Assembly (NCBI GenBank): GCA_004294465.1
Contig: REAV01000124.1
Location: 1-15,510 of the forward strand
DNA from: Sphingobacteriia bacterium
GTDB lineage: Bacteria > Bacteroidota > Bacteroidia > Chitinophagales > Chitinophagaceae
DNA: 15,510 nucleotides
Direction of reading: 5' to 3'
In this document: positions 1-8,061 of the stretch, piece by piece
Position numbering within the stretch: the first letter of the stretch is position 1
Layout: each line of letters begins with the position of its first letter
Translations under genes and position numbers: made by a program
Notes under the pieces: generated by a model
What the model saw: the letters and a program-made list of their open reading frames with translations, nothing else
What the model was told of the DNA's origin: nothing
Databases searched by the model: none

Positions 1-986
1 TTAGCAGAACGCTTCATCAAAATCAACAATGGACATAAGAAGTTTATAATCAAATTGAAGAAGAAAATTCCTTTATACGGACCTTGAACACGGTGTTTGA
101 AATAAACAGTCTCTTCTGGAATGTTGGCATACCAGATCAACATGTACTGAGAGAACCATAAATAAGTCCAGAAGATAGAGAAGGCAAACATGAACTTTCC
201 AATATCATGTAAATGCTCTTGACTCGTCAATTCCATGTATCCTTTATTCTTTAAGTAGATCAACCATAGGGCCAATAAAGACATACCTGCAACAAATGAA
301 CTTGCAAAAGTATACCAGCTATACATGGTAGAATACCAATGTGCATCGATACTCATCATCCATAACCAAGGAATAGTAGAACCTACCGTTAAACCAAACC
401 ATACAGTGAACATCGCAGCTCTTACAGTTCCTCTTAAAATAAATTTCTCACTGGTTTCCTTATTCATTGCAGCTTCATCAGCTTCTCTGCTCAACTGACG
501 AATTCTCCAACCTAAGAAACTCCACAAACCAATTGTAGCGGTGGTCCAGATAACAAAAAATGTAGGGTTTAAAAATCCAACTTTTCCTTTTAAAATAGGA
601 TCAATGGAAACAGCTTCAGAATCTAACCAATGATAGATATGGTGCTTGTGTCCGAAAATGATGTACATCAAAACCGCAAAAGTGATGGAACCAAAAATAG
701 GCACCATCGCAGAAATAGCTTCTGGAATTCTGCGGAAACTCGTAGTGAAACCAGCTTGAGCTAAAGTAGTTACACAAATAAAGAACATACTGGCATTGCA
801 GATCAATGTCCAGAAAATACTGTTATACATTAATGTACCCCAGAAATGAACCTGTTCGTGCTCGTCGGAACTAAATCCTTTAGTGAACATTCCATATAAT
901 AATGCAACCAATCCAACACCTATTAGGGCATAGGACCAGGTTTTCATTTTTCCGGGAATTTCAAATTGTGTTCTTAAAGATGCCAT
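1..986 (-). CDS. actF: Alternative complex III subunit ActF (quinol:cytochrome c oxidoreductase membrane subunit), 3' end beyond the window
   Basis: Manual translation from the ATG at 986 gives about 328 residues with no stop before the left edge, so the C-terminus is missing. The protein starts MASLRTQFEIPGKMKTW and then alternates hydrophobic helices with short loops: a first helix at about residues 17-33, a Trp/Phe-rich helix after the HEQVHFWG stretch, and later helices rich in Trp and Tyr (for example around WLWMMSIDAHWYS and FSIFWTYLWFSQYMLIWY). This resembles the ActF/ActC-type membrane subunit of alternative complex III. It follows actE by 38 bp on the same strand and is the last act gene visible, matching the usual actABCDEF order. 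By family knowledge it is an integral membrane subunit of the menaquinol-oxidising complex; whether it has its own quinone site or a proton path cannot be read here. The call rests on context plus helix pattern and is fairly secure. Confidence 0.88.
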   Translation of the reverse strand, partial: MASLRTQFEIPGKMKTWSYALIGVGLVALLYGMFTKGFSSDEHEQVHFWGTLMYNSIFWTLICNASMFFICVTTLAQAGFTTSFRRIPEAISAMVPIFGSITFAVLMYIIFGHKHHIYHWLDSEAVSIDPILKGKVGFLNPTFFVIWTTATIGLWSFLGWRIRQLSREADEAAMNKETSEKFILRGTVRAAMFTVWFGLTVGSTIPWLWMMSIDAHWYSTMYSWYTFASSFVAGMSLLALWLIYLKNKGYMELTSQEHLHDIGKFMFAFSIFWTYLWFSQYMLIWYANIPEETVYFKHRVQGPYKGIFFFNLIINFLCPLLILMKRSA

Positions 987-1024
987 TGTTACTCTTTTAG
1001 TTCAGTTATACTGATTTGCTTAAA

Positions 1025-1675
1025 TTATTTTGCTGCTGTTGCTGCTGCTACTGGAGCTGCTGCTGGTGCCGCTTTTTTTCCTTGTTGTTGTTTAGATTTA
1101 ATATAGGCGATTACCATCCAACGTTGTTTTCTGCTCAATTGAGAAGCATAAGAACCCATTAAATTTTTACCGTACGTTAATGAATAAAACATTTGTCCAT
1201 CAGGCATTACGGATACAATTGGATCGCCAATTAAATTTTTTGGCTGAGCAGGATAAGGACCAGTTCCATCTTTGTAGATAGGGCCATTTCCTTTCAAATC
1301 AGAACCATGACAAATACCGCAATTCACTAAATACAAACGCTCCGCTTCCTCATTTTGAGTAGTTGATAAAGAATCGCAAGGATTTTTTACCAATTTAGAT
1401 GCGGTATAATTGGTAGTGTCACCAGCTGCATCTTTAGCAATATGAAATGGCATTTCTTCTTCACGAGAAATAGTACCAGCTACAGGCATACTTGTGTAGT
1501 TAATTCCTTTTTCTGCTAAGTTGCTATGATCGGCATAAGACTCATAGGCTCTGCTATATGCCATATCGGGCATATAGATACTGCCGGGCTTGCGCTTAAC
1601 ATCGCTGCAAGCTGCTAAAAGAACAACTGCAGTTAAACAAGCAATGATGGATGTATTCTTCATAATTCTATTCAT
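1025..1675 (-). CDS. actE: Alternative complex III subunit ActE, monoheme cytochrome c lipoprotein
   Basis: The 216-residue protein begins with a lipoprotein signal ending LLAAC, so Cys23 is the probable lipidated residue. It has one heme-binding CGICH motif at residues 119-123 and a likely axial methionine, Met173, in GKNLMGSY, followed by a class I cytochrome c C-terminal helix (RKQRWMVIAYIKSKQ). The tail is Ala/Pro/Lys-rich (about 200-216). Start could be Met1 or Met5 (MKNTSI); both keep the signal peptide. In alternative complex III, ActE is a periplasm-facing heme subunit that can pass electrons towards a terminal oxidase or soluble carrier. It lies 18 bp downstream of actD and 38 bp upstream of actF, consistent with one transcript. 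The cysteine pair, lipobox and order make the assignment strong. Confidence 0.92.
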   Translation of the reverse strand: MNRIMKNTSIIACLTAVVLLAACSDVKRKPGSIYMPDMAYSRAYESYADHSNLAEKGINYTSMPVAGTISREEEMPFHIAKDAAGDTTNYTASKLVKNPCDSLSTTQNEEAERLYLVNCGICHGSDLKGNGPIYKDGTGPYPAQPKNLIGDPIVSVMPDGQMFYSLTYGKNLMGSYASQLSRKQRWMVIAYIKSKQQQGKKAAPAAAPVAAATAAK

Positions 1676-1693
1676 TCAATGTTTCTATATAAA

Positions 1694-2284
1694 TTAAGCA
1701 GCAACTATTTGTTTGTTTTCAAATCTCATTTCATCTTTATCGTAACTGCCAATCCACCAGCCATCTTCTGCAATTTGAACATCGGTTTCAACAGCTCCGT
1801 TGTTTTGTAAGAATGATTTAAGATCGTCTACATTGGTTTTATCGGTACACTCAATGACCATTACAAATAGATCATCGGTAGCACGAGCATGAAAATGATG
1901 CTTCTTTACAAATGGAGCTAATTGACATAAGTAGCAAAAAGTAAGTACCATTCCTACAGCTGCAAACAATACAGTTAACTCGAATATGATTGGAATCCAA
2001 GCTGGTAAGGCAAAATGTGGCTTACCACCAATATTCAAAGGCCAGTCTTTTGTAAAGATCCAACTGATGCAACTGATTGCTGTAGATGTTCCAGTAATAC
2101 CATAGATAAAACCAGCTGTATGTAAGCTTGTTTCTCTTAGACCCATTGCATGATCCAATCCATGCACTGCAAAAGGAGTATATACATCGTGGATTTTAAA
2201 TCCAGCAGTACGTACTTTTTTAACAGCAGGAAACAATACTGCTTCATCATCAAAACAACCAACTACGAATTTCTTTTTTGCCAT
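1694..2284 (-). CDS. actD: Alternative complex III subunit ActD (DUF3341 membrane protein)
   Basis: ActD is a two-helix membrane subunit of alternative complex III with no cofactor, thought to help hold the complex together. I chose the internal ATG at 2284 (protein MAKKKFVVGCFDDEAVL, 196 residues) over the in-frame ATG at 2314. The family begins near this point, and an A-rich leader (AAAAATAAAAAT) lies directly before it, as is common in Bacteroidota; the 10 extra residues of the longer version look like leader sequence. Counted from Met1 at 2284, a cytoplasmic alpha/beta domain with the family signature VYTPFAVHGLD covers roughly 1-50. Two helices follow (about 55-80 and 98-125), then a second soluble domain ending GWWIGSYDKDEMRFE. 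It lies between actC and actE; the upstream gap contains a 14-bp tandem repeat. Confidence 0.9.
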   Translation of the reverse strand: MAKKKFVVGCFDDEAVLFPAVKKVRTAGFKIHDVYTPFAVHGLDHAMGLRETSLHTAGFIYGITGTSTAISCISWIFTKDWPLNIGGKPHFALPAWIPIIFELTVLFAAVGMVLTFCYLCQLAPFVKKHHFHARATDDLFVMVIECTDKTNVDDLKSFLQNNGAVETDVQIAEDGWWIGSYDKDEMRFENKQIVAA

Positions 2285-2342
2285 ATTTTTATTTTTGTCT
2301 GCGATTATTCTCATTACGCAGTAAACAATATTTCAAACCAAC

Positions 2343-2408
2343 TCTTATCTTTTATCTCTTATCTTTTATCTCTTATCTTTTATCTCTTATCTTTTATCTT
2401 TTATCTTT
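2343..2408. repeat. 14-bp tandem repeat between actC and actD
   Basis: Four perfect head-to-tail copies of TCTTATCTTTTATC run from 2343 to 2398, followed by a partial copy to about 2408 that touches the actC stop codon (2409-2411). On the coding strand the transcript reads purine-rich GATAAAAGATAAGA units directly downstream of actC and about 59 nt before the chosen actD start. It is too short and spacer-free to be a CRISPR array. Copy number could vary by slippage and change the actC-actD spacing or mRNA stability, but this is inference. Confidence 0.9.
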
Positions 2409-3848
2409 CTAATGAGCATGCTCATGTACGAACTCTTCTAATTTCTGCTCCTCTATATTACCCATTTGATTTTTATACCCTTCACCCGTTGTTTTCAATA
2501 CATACTTGATTTCCGCTACTGCAATTACTGGGAAGTATTTTGCAAATAAGAAGAAGCAAGTAAAGAACAATCCAAATGTTCCTGCATAGAAACCAATCTC
2601 ATAAATAGATGGGCTATAATAAACAGACCAGCTACTTGGTAAATAATCGCGGTATAAAGAAGTAACGATAATTACAAAACGCTCAAACCACATACCGATA
2701 TTTACAATTACACTCATGAAGAAAGTAACAAAAATGTTTCTTCTCATTTTGCGGAACCAGAAAATCTGCGGACTCAATACGTTACAAGCCATCATACCCC
2801 AATAACTCCATCCATAAGGACTGAATAAATTAGCACGGCTGTACCAGAATGTATATCCTTCATATTTGTTCTGGCTATACCAGCCCATGAACAATTCGGT
2901 TAAATAAGCAATACCTACAATAGAACCAGTAAGTACAATTACTTTATTCATCGCTTCGATATGACCAATGGTAACATAGTCTTCCATGTTAAATACCTTG
3001 CGAACAATAATCATCAGCGATTGCACCATGGCAAAACCAGAGAAGATCGCACCCGCGACGAAGTATGGAGGGAAGATAGTAGTATGCCATCCAGGAATAA
3101 CTGAAGTAGCGAAGTCAAAAGATACAATCGTGTGTACAGAAAGTACCAACGGTGTACTCAAACCAGCCAATACCAATGATAAACTTTCATGACGCTGCCA
3201 ATGTTTGGTAGAACCAGTCCAACCGAAAGAAGCAATACCATATAAACGCTTGCGTAATTTGGTGAACGCTCTATCACGAACAGTTGCAAAGTCAGGCAAT
3301 AAGCCAGAATACCAGAATAATAAAGAAACAGTGAAATAAGTAGAGATCGCAAATACGTCCCATAACAATGGTGAATTGAAATTCACCCATAAAGGACCAC
3401 GTGTATTAGGGTAAGGCAATACAAAGAAAGCCATCCAAACTCTACCCATGTGGAAGATAGGGAACTGACCCGCGCACATTACCGCAAAAATGGTCATTGC
3501 CTCAGCAGCACGGTTTACACCGGTTCTCCATCCCTGACGGAATAATAATAAGATCGCAGAGATCAATGTTCCGGCATGACCGATACCAACCCACCATACG
3601 AAGTTGGTGATGTCCCAACCCCAACCCACGGTTTTGTTTAGGTTCCACTGGCCAATACCATAAGTAACTTCACGATAAACGCTGTAAACACCAAACATCA
3701 ATAACGCAACCGCAATATAAAAACCAATATACCATAATTTGGTAGGCTTGGCTTCGATCGGGCGAACGATGTCTTCTGTTACCTGTTTGTATGTTTTGTC
3801 TCCATACACCAACGGTTCCCTGAGCTGTGATTCGTACTTTAAATGCAT
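2409..3848 (-). CDS. actC: Alternative complex III subunit ActC (NrfD/PsrC-like quinol-binding membrane subunit)
   Basis: The 479-residue polytopic protein has an N-terminal soluble stretch (about 1-37, with REPLVYGDKTYKQVTEDIVRP) and then roughly ten hydrophobic helices. Typical NrfD-family features include the helix containing WVGIGHAGTLISAILLLFRQGWR (broken here only by family comparison), the loop FPIFHMGRVW, and the later segment ANLFSPYGWSYWGMM. The C-terminus is His/Glu-rich (EEFVHEHAH). NrfD-like subunits of this complex carry the menaquinol oxidation site at the periplasmic side, next to the Fe-S domain of ActB. The gene lies between actB and actD on the same strand. The 118-bp gap from the annotated end of actB is larger than elsewhere in the operon and is partly explained by a probable frameshifted actB tail. 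Length and order are normal for the family. Confidence 0.93.
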   Translation of the reverse strand: MHLKYESQLREPLVYGDKTYKQVTEDIVRPIEAKPTKLWYIGFYIAVALLMFGVYSVYREVTYGIGQWNLNKTVGWGWDITNFVWWVGIGHAGTLISAILLLFRQGWRTGVNRAAEAMTIFAVMCAGQFPIFHMGRVWMAFFVLPYPNTRGPLWVNFNSPLLWDVFAISTYFTVSLLFWYSGLLPDFATVRDRAFTKLRKRLYGIASFGWTGSTKHWQRHESLSLVLAGLSTPLVLSVHTIVSFDFATSVIPGWHTTIFPPYFVAGAIFSGFAMVQSLMIIVRKVFNMEDYVTIGHIEAMNKVIVLTGSIVGIAYLTELFMGWYSQNKYEGYTFWYSRANLFSPYGWSYWGMMACNVLSPQIFWFRKMRRNIFVTFFMSVIVNIGMWFERFVIIVTSLYRDYLPSSWSVYYSPSIYEIGFYAGTFGLFFTCFFLFAKYFPVIAVAEIKYVLKTTGEGYKNQMGNIEEQKLEEFVHEHAH

Positions 3849-3911
3849 CTCTTCTTATTTTGTTCCCGACTTATTTTATTAAGCCGGCTTAATTTCAATT
3901 TCTAAATACAA

Positions 3912-3998
3912 TTATCCGTGCGCTTTTTCAGTAGCTGCTTTTGCACCTGCTGCTTTCTTTTCGCCTTCATGTTTGATGTGCACCTTCTTCAGTGTTTC
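3912..3998 (-). other. Probable out-of-frame C-terminal tail of actB
   Basis: The actB frame stops at 3967, but a neighbouring frame, shifted by one base, is open from 3998 (just after a TGA at 3999-4001) to a TAA at 3912-3914. It reads ...KKVHIKHEGEKKAAGAKA and then ATEKAHG before the stop. This Lys/Ala-rich hydrophilic tail resembles the Ala-rich tails of the neighbouring cytochromes, so it looks like real coding sequence. Loss of one base (or gain of two) between about 3968 and 3998, for example in the GAAGAAGG run, would join it to actB and lengthen the protein by about 18 residues. It has no plausible start codon of its own. Sequencing error, a true frameshift, or chance are all possible. 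Confidence 0.5.
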
Positions 3999-6900
3999 TC
4001 ACTTTGGCCATATATGTTACATTCGGTAATACATGTAATTGCTCCAACACATAGAACTGGCGGTTCGGATTTTCCTGACGCACCATTGTGATAGCACTTT
4101 CCTTACTATTGGCATTTCCAAAAGTGATGGCGTTAGTAGGACAAGCTTGTTGACAAGCAACTTTGATATCGCTATCAACCAATGGTCTGCTGTCTTTCTT
4201 CGCTTTTAATTTTCCTTCTTGTAAACGCTGAACGCAGAAAGAACATTTTTCAATAACCCCTCTAGCACGAACAGTAACATCTGGGTTTAATACCATTCTA
4301 GTTAAATCGTCGTTCATATCCAATACTACATCATTAACAACACCAGTTTGATTGTCGCTAAAACTATCAGAACCAGTATAATCAGCCCAGTTGAAACGAC
4401 GTACTTTATAAGGACAGTTGTTGGCACAATATCTTGTACCGATACAACGGTTATAAGTCATTTGATTTAATCCTTCGCTGCTGTGGTTGGTAGCTGCAAC
4501 CGGACAAACGTTTTCGCAAGGTGCGTTATCGCAATGCTGACACATCAATGGCTGGAATACCACATTCGGATTATCCATATCGCCACTATAGTAACGATCG
4601 ATTCTCAACCAATGCATTTCATGACCACGCAATACCTCTGGCTTACCAACAACAGAAACGTTGTTCTCAGCATTACAAGCAACTACGCAAGCACCGCAAC
4701 CATTACAAGTATTCAAGTCTACACTCATACCCCATTTAAGACCTGGACGATCGTAAACCGGATAAATAGTTCCTTGTGATTCAAATTTTTCTAAACCACC
4801 CCAAGGTTTTAATTCTGTATCGCGCTCTTCACGGATTTCTGTAGGGTGATGTTTGTACTGAGCCAATGTTAACTCCTTCATTACTTCGGTACGATTTCCT
4901 TGAGCGGTATCGTAACGACTATGTGTTTGAGTGAGTGCAACAGGATATGTTGAATCTGTAAGTGTTATACTTACATCAGCGCAATAATAATTAACGGTTG
5001 AACCATTAGAGCAAGCTAATGGGAAAGCATTCTTACCAACATTATCGGCAGACTTACCCATGTTGGCTGATCTTCCGTAACCCACTGCAATACCAATGGT
5101 ATCAGGGTGTGTACCAGGAATAATCAAAGCAGGAAGTTCTATAGATTTTCCATCAACAGTAACTTTTACTACTTTTTTTGGAGGATTTACTTCATATGCA
5201 TCTGCCTGACCACCGTTGTTTAGATCGATGTTGAGCAAGGTTCTTGCCATTGCAGGAGATACGATCACATAGTTATCCCATGTAGCGCGAGTAACCGGAT
5301 CTGGTAATTCTTGTAACCATGGATTAGAAGCGCCTTGACCAGCACCAATTCCCACTTTTTGATACAATACCAATTCTACTTTACCGCCTTTTTTACCAGC
5401 ACTTGCAGCAGTAACAGCAGCCGCAACAGCGCCACCATTAAAGCTTCCAGCTGAAACAGCATCAGTAGCTGTGCTAAAAATACCATCCTGTAAAGCCTTA
5501 TCCCATCCTGCAACTCCTCCTAATTTAGCAGACCAGAAATTTTTCAAGAAAGCTAAATAATCATCCGCAACACCGCTCCATTTTAGGAGACTATCTTGCC
5601 ATTGGCGTGTTTTGAATAAAGGATATATAGTAGGCTGTATAAAAGAGAAATGACCCGCTTTTGGTTCGGCATCACCCCAGCTTTCTAAATAATTATGATC
5701 AGGTAAAACAAATTTACAAAGCGCTGCAGTTTCGTCCACTTTGGTGGCAAAGGAAACTACTGTTTTTACTTTCTTCAAACCAGCTTTGAACTTTTCTGCT
5801 TCATGGTAAGAATAAACAGGGTTAGCACCGTGGATCAATAAAGTTGAAACGGTTCCTGCATTCATTTCATTTACCAATGCAGTAAAATCTGCATCAATAC
5901 CAGCGCGGGTATTATTGGTAGTTGCCCAGTTGATGGTTGAACCACCAGCACCGATAGCATTATTAATTGCGTTAACAATGATTTGAACATTTACATCATT
6001 GCTGCCTGCTACAACCAAGGCTGCGCCTTTGTTTGTGCTTAATGCTTTAGCTGCTTTTTCAACGCCAGCTTTTAATTTTGCATCAGCAATTCCGCTAACA
6101 GATCCACCATTTACTGCACTCAATAAAGCAGCAGCAATAGCAGCGGTCTCAGAAGGGCGGTGTAAATATTTTTCATCTGCATTAGAACCTGTAAGAGAAG
6201 CCACTGATTCAAAATGAATATGTTGGCTCATTGTTGGGTTCTTCTCATCTAATTTTTTTCCAACAGCATATTGACGAGCAAATTCAATTGGGCTTAGCCA
6301 TGTGCCTAAGAAATCGGCACCTAAACTTACAATGGCTTTTGCTTTATCAAAATGATAAGAAGGAATAGCACGAACACCATTGGTGGCTTCGTTGGCTAAT
6401 AAAATGGCACTATAAGAAACAGCATCATAAGTAACATGCTTGCTTCCAGGATATTTTGCTAAAAATTGAGCAATTACTGCTTTAGTAGAAGGAGAAGTAA
6501 TGGTGCTTGTTAAAATTACAGCAGGACCACCAATTGAAGCAGCAATGGCTTTATCAGCAGCTTCGAATGTTACTTCTTTTCCATCGATTGTAGGAAAACG
6601 CAAACGCGCAGTATCGTATAAATCTAATACCGAAGCTTGCACTCTTGCAGAGGTACCGCCTTTGGTGATCGGACTTAAATCATTTCCTTCTATTTTGATA
6701 GGACGGCCATCGCGCACTTTGGCTAGAACGCTTACTGCATCGCCATCTTGCACATAGGTAGTTGCATAATATTTAGCAATACCAGGCACAACATCTTCGG
6801 GCTTATTGGCAAATGGAATGGCTTTTTTTACAGGCATTTCGCAACTAGCTGCTGCAGCTGCGGCGGCTGTGCTAAATCCTAAGTATTTCAAGAAATCTCT

Positions 6901-7047
6901 ACGAGGCGCTTTCGCATCTAAAAAACTCTTCCCATCATCTGCTGCGTCGAAGGGTAAGTCTTCTCTAAATTCGTCTTTAACGTCTTTATTGTACGCTTCA
7001 GACTGATTCAGCTCTCCAAAACTTTGCCAGTGCTTTTTTTGCTCCAT
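3967..7047 (-). CDS. actB: Alternative complex III subunit ActB, Tat-exported Fe-S protein with a molybdopterin-oxidoreductase-like domain
   Basis: ActB is the large periplasmic Fe-S subunit that carries electrons from the quinol site to the c hemes. The 1026-residue protein has an unusually late Tat signal: Arg49-Arg50 in APRRDFLKYLGF, followed by an Ala run and Cys69, a possible lipidation site. Residues about 70-750 form a molybdopterin-oxidoreductase-like domain, which in this family binds no molybdenum cofactor. The last quarter is a ferredoxin-like domain with Cys781/784/787/791, 836/839/844/848, 868/874/878, 935/938 and 965/969. These 15 cysteines are exactly enough for three [4Fe-4S] and one [3Fe-4S] cluster, as known for the complex. 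The start at 7047 is followed by the usual MEQKKHWQSF opening, and the region just before it is part of an inverted-repeat element. The C-terminus appears to be altered by a frameshift near 3985. Confidence 0.94.
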   Translation of the reverse strand: MEQKKHWQSFGELNQSEAYNKDVKDEFREDLPFDAADDGKSFLDAKAPRRDFLKYLGFSTAAAAAAASCEMPVKKAIPFANKPEDVVPGIAKYYATTYVQDGDAVSVLAKVRDGRPIKIEGNDLSPITKGGTSARVQASVLDLYDTARLRFPTIDGKEVTFEAADKAIAASIGGPAVILTSTITSPSTKAVIAQFLAKYPGSKHVTYDAVSYSAILLANEATNGVRAIPSYHFDKAKAIVSLGADFLGTWLSPIEFARQYAVGKKLDEKNPTMSQHIHFESVASLTGSNADEKYLHRPSETAAIAAALLSAVNGGSVSGIADAKLKAGVEKAAKALSTNKGAALVVAGSNDVNVQIIVNAINNAIGAGGSTINWATTNNTRAGIDADFTALVNEMNAGTVSTLLIHGANPVYSYHEAEKFKAGLKKVKTVVSFATKVDETAALCKFVLPDHNYLESWGDAEPKAGHFSFIQPTIYPLFKTRQWQDSLLKWSGVADDYLAFLKNFWSAKLGGVAGWDKALQDGIFSTATDAVSAGSFNGGAVAAAVTAASAGKKGGKVELVLYQKVGIGAGQGASNPWLQELPDPVTRATWDNYVIVSPAMARTLLNIDLNNGGQADAYEVNPPKKVVKVTVDGKSIELPALIIPGTHPDTIGIAVGYGRSANMGKSADNVGKNAFPLACSNGSTVNYYCADVSITLTDSTYPVALTQTHSRYDTAQGNRTEVMKELTLAQYKHHPTEIREERDTELKPWGGLEKFESQGTIYPVYDRPGLKWGMSVDLNTCNGCGACVVACNAENNVSVVGKPEVLRGHEMHWLRIDRYYSGDMDNPNVVFQPLMCQHCDNAPCENVCPVAATNHSSEGLNQMTYNRCIGTRYCANNCPYKVRRFNWADYTGSDSFSDNQTGVVNDVVLDMNDDLTRMVLNPDVTVRARGVIEKCSFCVQRLQEGKLKAKKDSRPLVDSDIKVACQQACPTNAITFGNANSKESAITMVRQENPNRQFYVLEQLHVLPNVTYMAKVRNTEEGAHQT

Positions 7048-7051
7048 AATG

Positions 7052-7186
7052 TACCCCTAACCCCTAAAGGGGGATATTTAAAACCGTTATTTAATAATAT
7101 TCAGACCAACTATGTTATTCATTACTCATATTAACCTTGCTCCCCCTTTAGAGCCTGTCCCGACTAGTCGGGAGGGTTTGGGGGTA
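7052..7186. repeat. Palindromic inverted-repeat element filling the actA-actB gap (REP/MITE-like)
   Basis: The two ends of this gap are related in opposite orientation. The left arm (7052-7074) contains CCCCTAACCCCTAAAGGGGG. The right arm (7141-7186) reads TCCCCCTTTAGA, then a perfect 16-bp palindrome TCCCGACTAGTCGGGA (7158-7173), then GGGTTTGGGGGTA. Without the palindrome insert, the right arm is close to the reverse complement of the left arm. The A/T-rich centre (about 7075-7140) has no credible ORF. The element abuts the actA stop codon on one side and ends 4 bp before the actB ATG on the other. Short palindromic repeats of this kind are dispersed in many Bacteroidota genomes. In the transcript it would fold into stable hairpins next to the actB ribosome-loading region. 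Confidence 0.7.
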
Positions 7187-7966
7187 TTAATAGTGACATT
7201 TTTGACATTCAGTACCGCCAATATTCTCTACAGTAATTCCTTTGGTACTATCGATTTTACCAGATTTTAGGTCTTGGTGGTATTTCTCATAAATGCTGTA
7301 AAAACCATTGCTCTTAAACTGTACTTTGGTTTCGCGGTGACAGTTTACACACCAGCCCATGCTTAGGTCTGTAAATTGTTTTACTTCACCCATTTTTTGA
7401 ATTTCACCATGGCAGGTTTGACAAGCCACTTGGCCAGCTTTAACGTGTTGAGCGTGGTTGAAATACACGTGGTCAGGCAAGTTGTGAATACGAACCCACT
7501 CAATTGGAGTTGCTTTACTTGGATCCCAAGGTTTGCCTTCTTCAAATCCAGCGTATTTGTATAATTTTTTAATTTCTGCAGTACCATTTACTTCTTCACC
7601 AGCTTCATCGTAAATTTTTTCGCCTTTGTATTCATTAATAGCAAGGTGACAGTTCATACACACATTTACAGAAGGTATAGTAGCTTGTTTGCCCTGATAA
7701 ACCCCTGTATGACAGTATTGACAATTGATCTGGTTTACTCCTGCATGAACTTTATGGGAATAATAGATTGGTTGAACAGGCTGATAATCTTTTGATCTGC
7801 CATATCCCATGGCACCTTTAGAAGTAAGGTATCCGCCTACTACAAACAATACTACAGTAACCATAGCAATGTAGCTCTTGTTTCTCCAGGCTGGAATAGG
7901 TTCTAGGACAGGTTGGCCAGTTTTTTCATCAGTTAAACGCTTTAGATTGGCGTTCACTTGTAACAT
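7187..7966 (-). CDS. actA: Alternative complex III subunit ActA, pentaheme part (C-terminal portion of a split actA)
   Basis: This 259-residue ORF carries five CXXCH heme motifs at Cys82/85-His86, 103/106-His107, 182/185-His186, 206/209-His210 and 254/257-His258; the last lies at the very C-terminus (CQKCHY). A membrane helix at about 31-48 (SYIAMVTVVLFVVGGYL) anchors the heme domain outside the cytoplasmic membrane. It is the electron-output pentaheme subunit that docks on ActB. The predicted start, ATG at 7966, lies inside a 59-bp tandem duplication, and its first eight residues MLQVNANL also occur near the end of the upstream ORF. Removing one copy of the duplication fuses both ORFs in frame, giving the roughly 420-residue one-piece ActA expected in Bacteroidota. 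As the sequence stands, it would need independent initiation with no evident ribosome binding site, but it still has a helix able to act as a signal anchor. Confidence 0.9.
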   Translation of the reverse strand: MLQVNANLKRLTDEKTGQPVLEPIPAWRNKSYIAMVTVVLFVVGGYLTSKGAMGYGRSKDYQPVQPIYYSHKVHAGVNQINCQYCHTGVYQGKQATIPSVNVCMNCHLAINEYKGEKIYDEAGEEVNGTAEIKKLYKYAGFEEGKPWDPSKATPIEWVRIHNLPDHVYFNHAQHVKAGQVACQTCHGEIQKMGEVKQFTDLSMGWCVNCHRETKVQFKSNGFYSIYEKYHQDLKSGKIDSTKGITVENIGGTECQKCHY

Positions 7967-8061
7967 AATAAAGGCAACAACTGCTAATATTAAAGTAAGT
8001 ACAGATTGGCGTTCACTTGTAACATAATAAAGGCAACAACTGCTAATATTAAAGTAAGTAC
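7944..8061. repeat. Perfect 59-bp tandem duplication that splits actA
   Basis: Copy 1 (7944-8002) and copy 2 (8003-8061) are identical over 59 bp, each starting AGATTGGCGTTCACTTG and ending AAAGTAAGTAC; one further A also matches. Each copy encodes VLTLILAVVAFIMLQVNANL on the minus strand, the membrane helix that links the monoheme and pentaheme parts of ActA. Because 59 is not divisible by three, the second copy shifts the frame: the upstream ORF ends NANL-YLL-stop, and the downstream part resumes in another frame. Perfect identity implies a very recent event or an assembly error. Confidence 0.97.

Noticed and set aside
2285..2314. Upstream ATG at 2314 as the actD start
   Set aside because: The ten extra residues are not typical of the family, and the ATG at 2284 follows an A-rich leader and begins the conserved domain.
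2343..2408. Possible CRISPR array
   Set aside because: The 14-bp units are directly adjacent with no spacers, so it is a simple tandem repeat.
2150..2509. Plus-strand ORF of 119 codons across the actC-actD gap
   Set aside because: It overlaps actD and actC antisense and owes its length to the 14-bp repeat, which yields a low-complexity LLSFIFYLLS-type translation.
4483..7006. Several plus-strand ORFs of 66-98 codons inside actB
   Set aside because: They are antisense to a well-supported conserved gene and have no recognisable protein features.
4700..7047. ActB as a catalytic molybdenum enzyme
   Set aside because: The domain resembles molybdopterin oxidoreductases, but in alternative complex III this subunit is known to lack the cofactor, and the act gene order fixes its identity.
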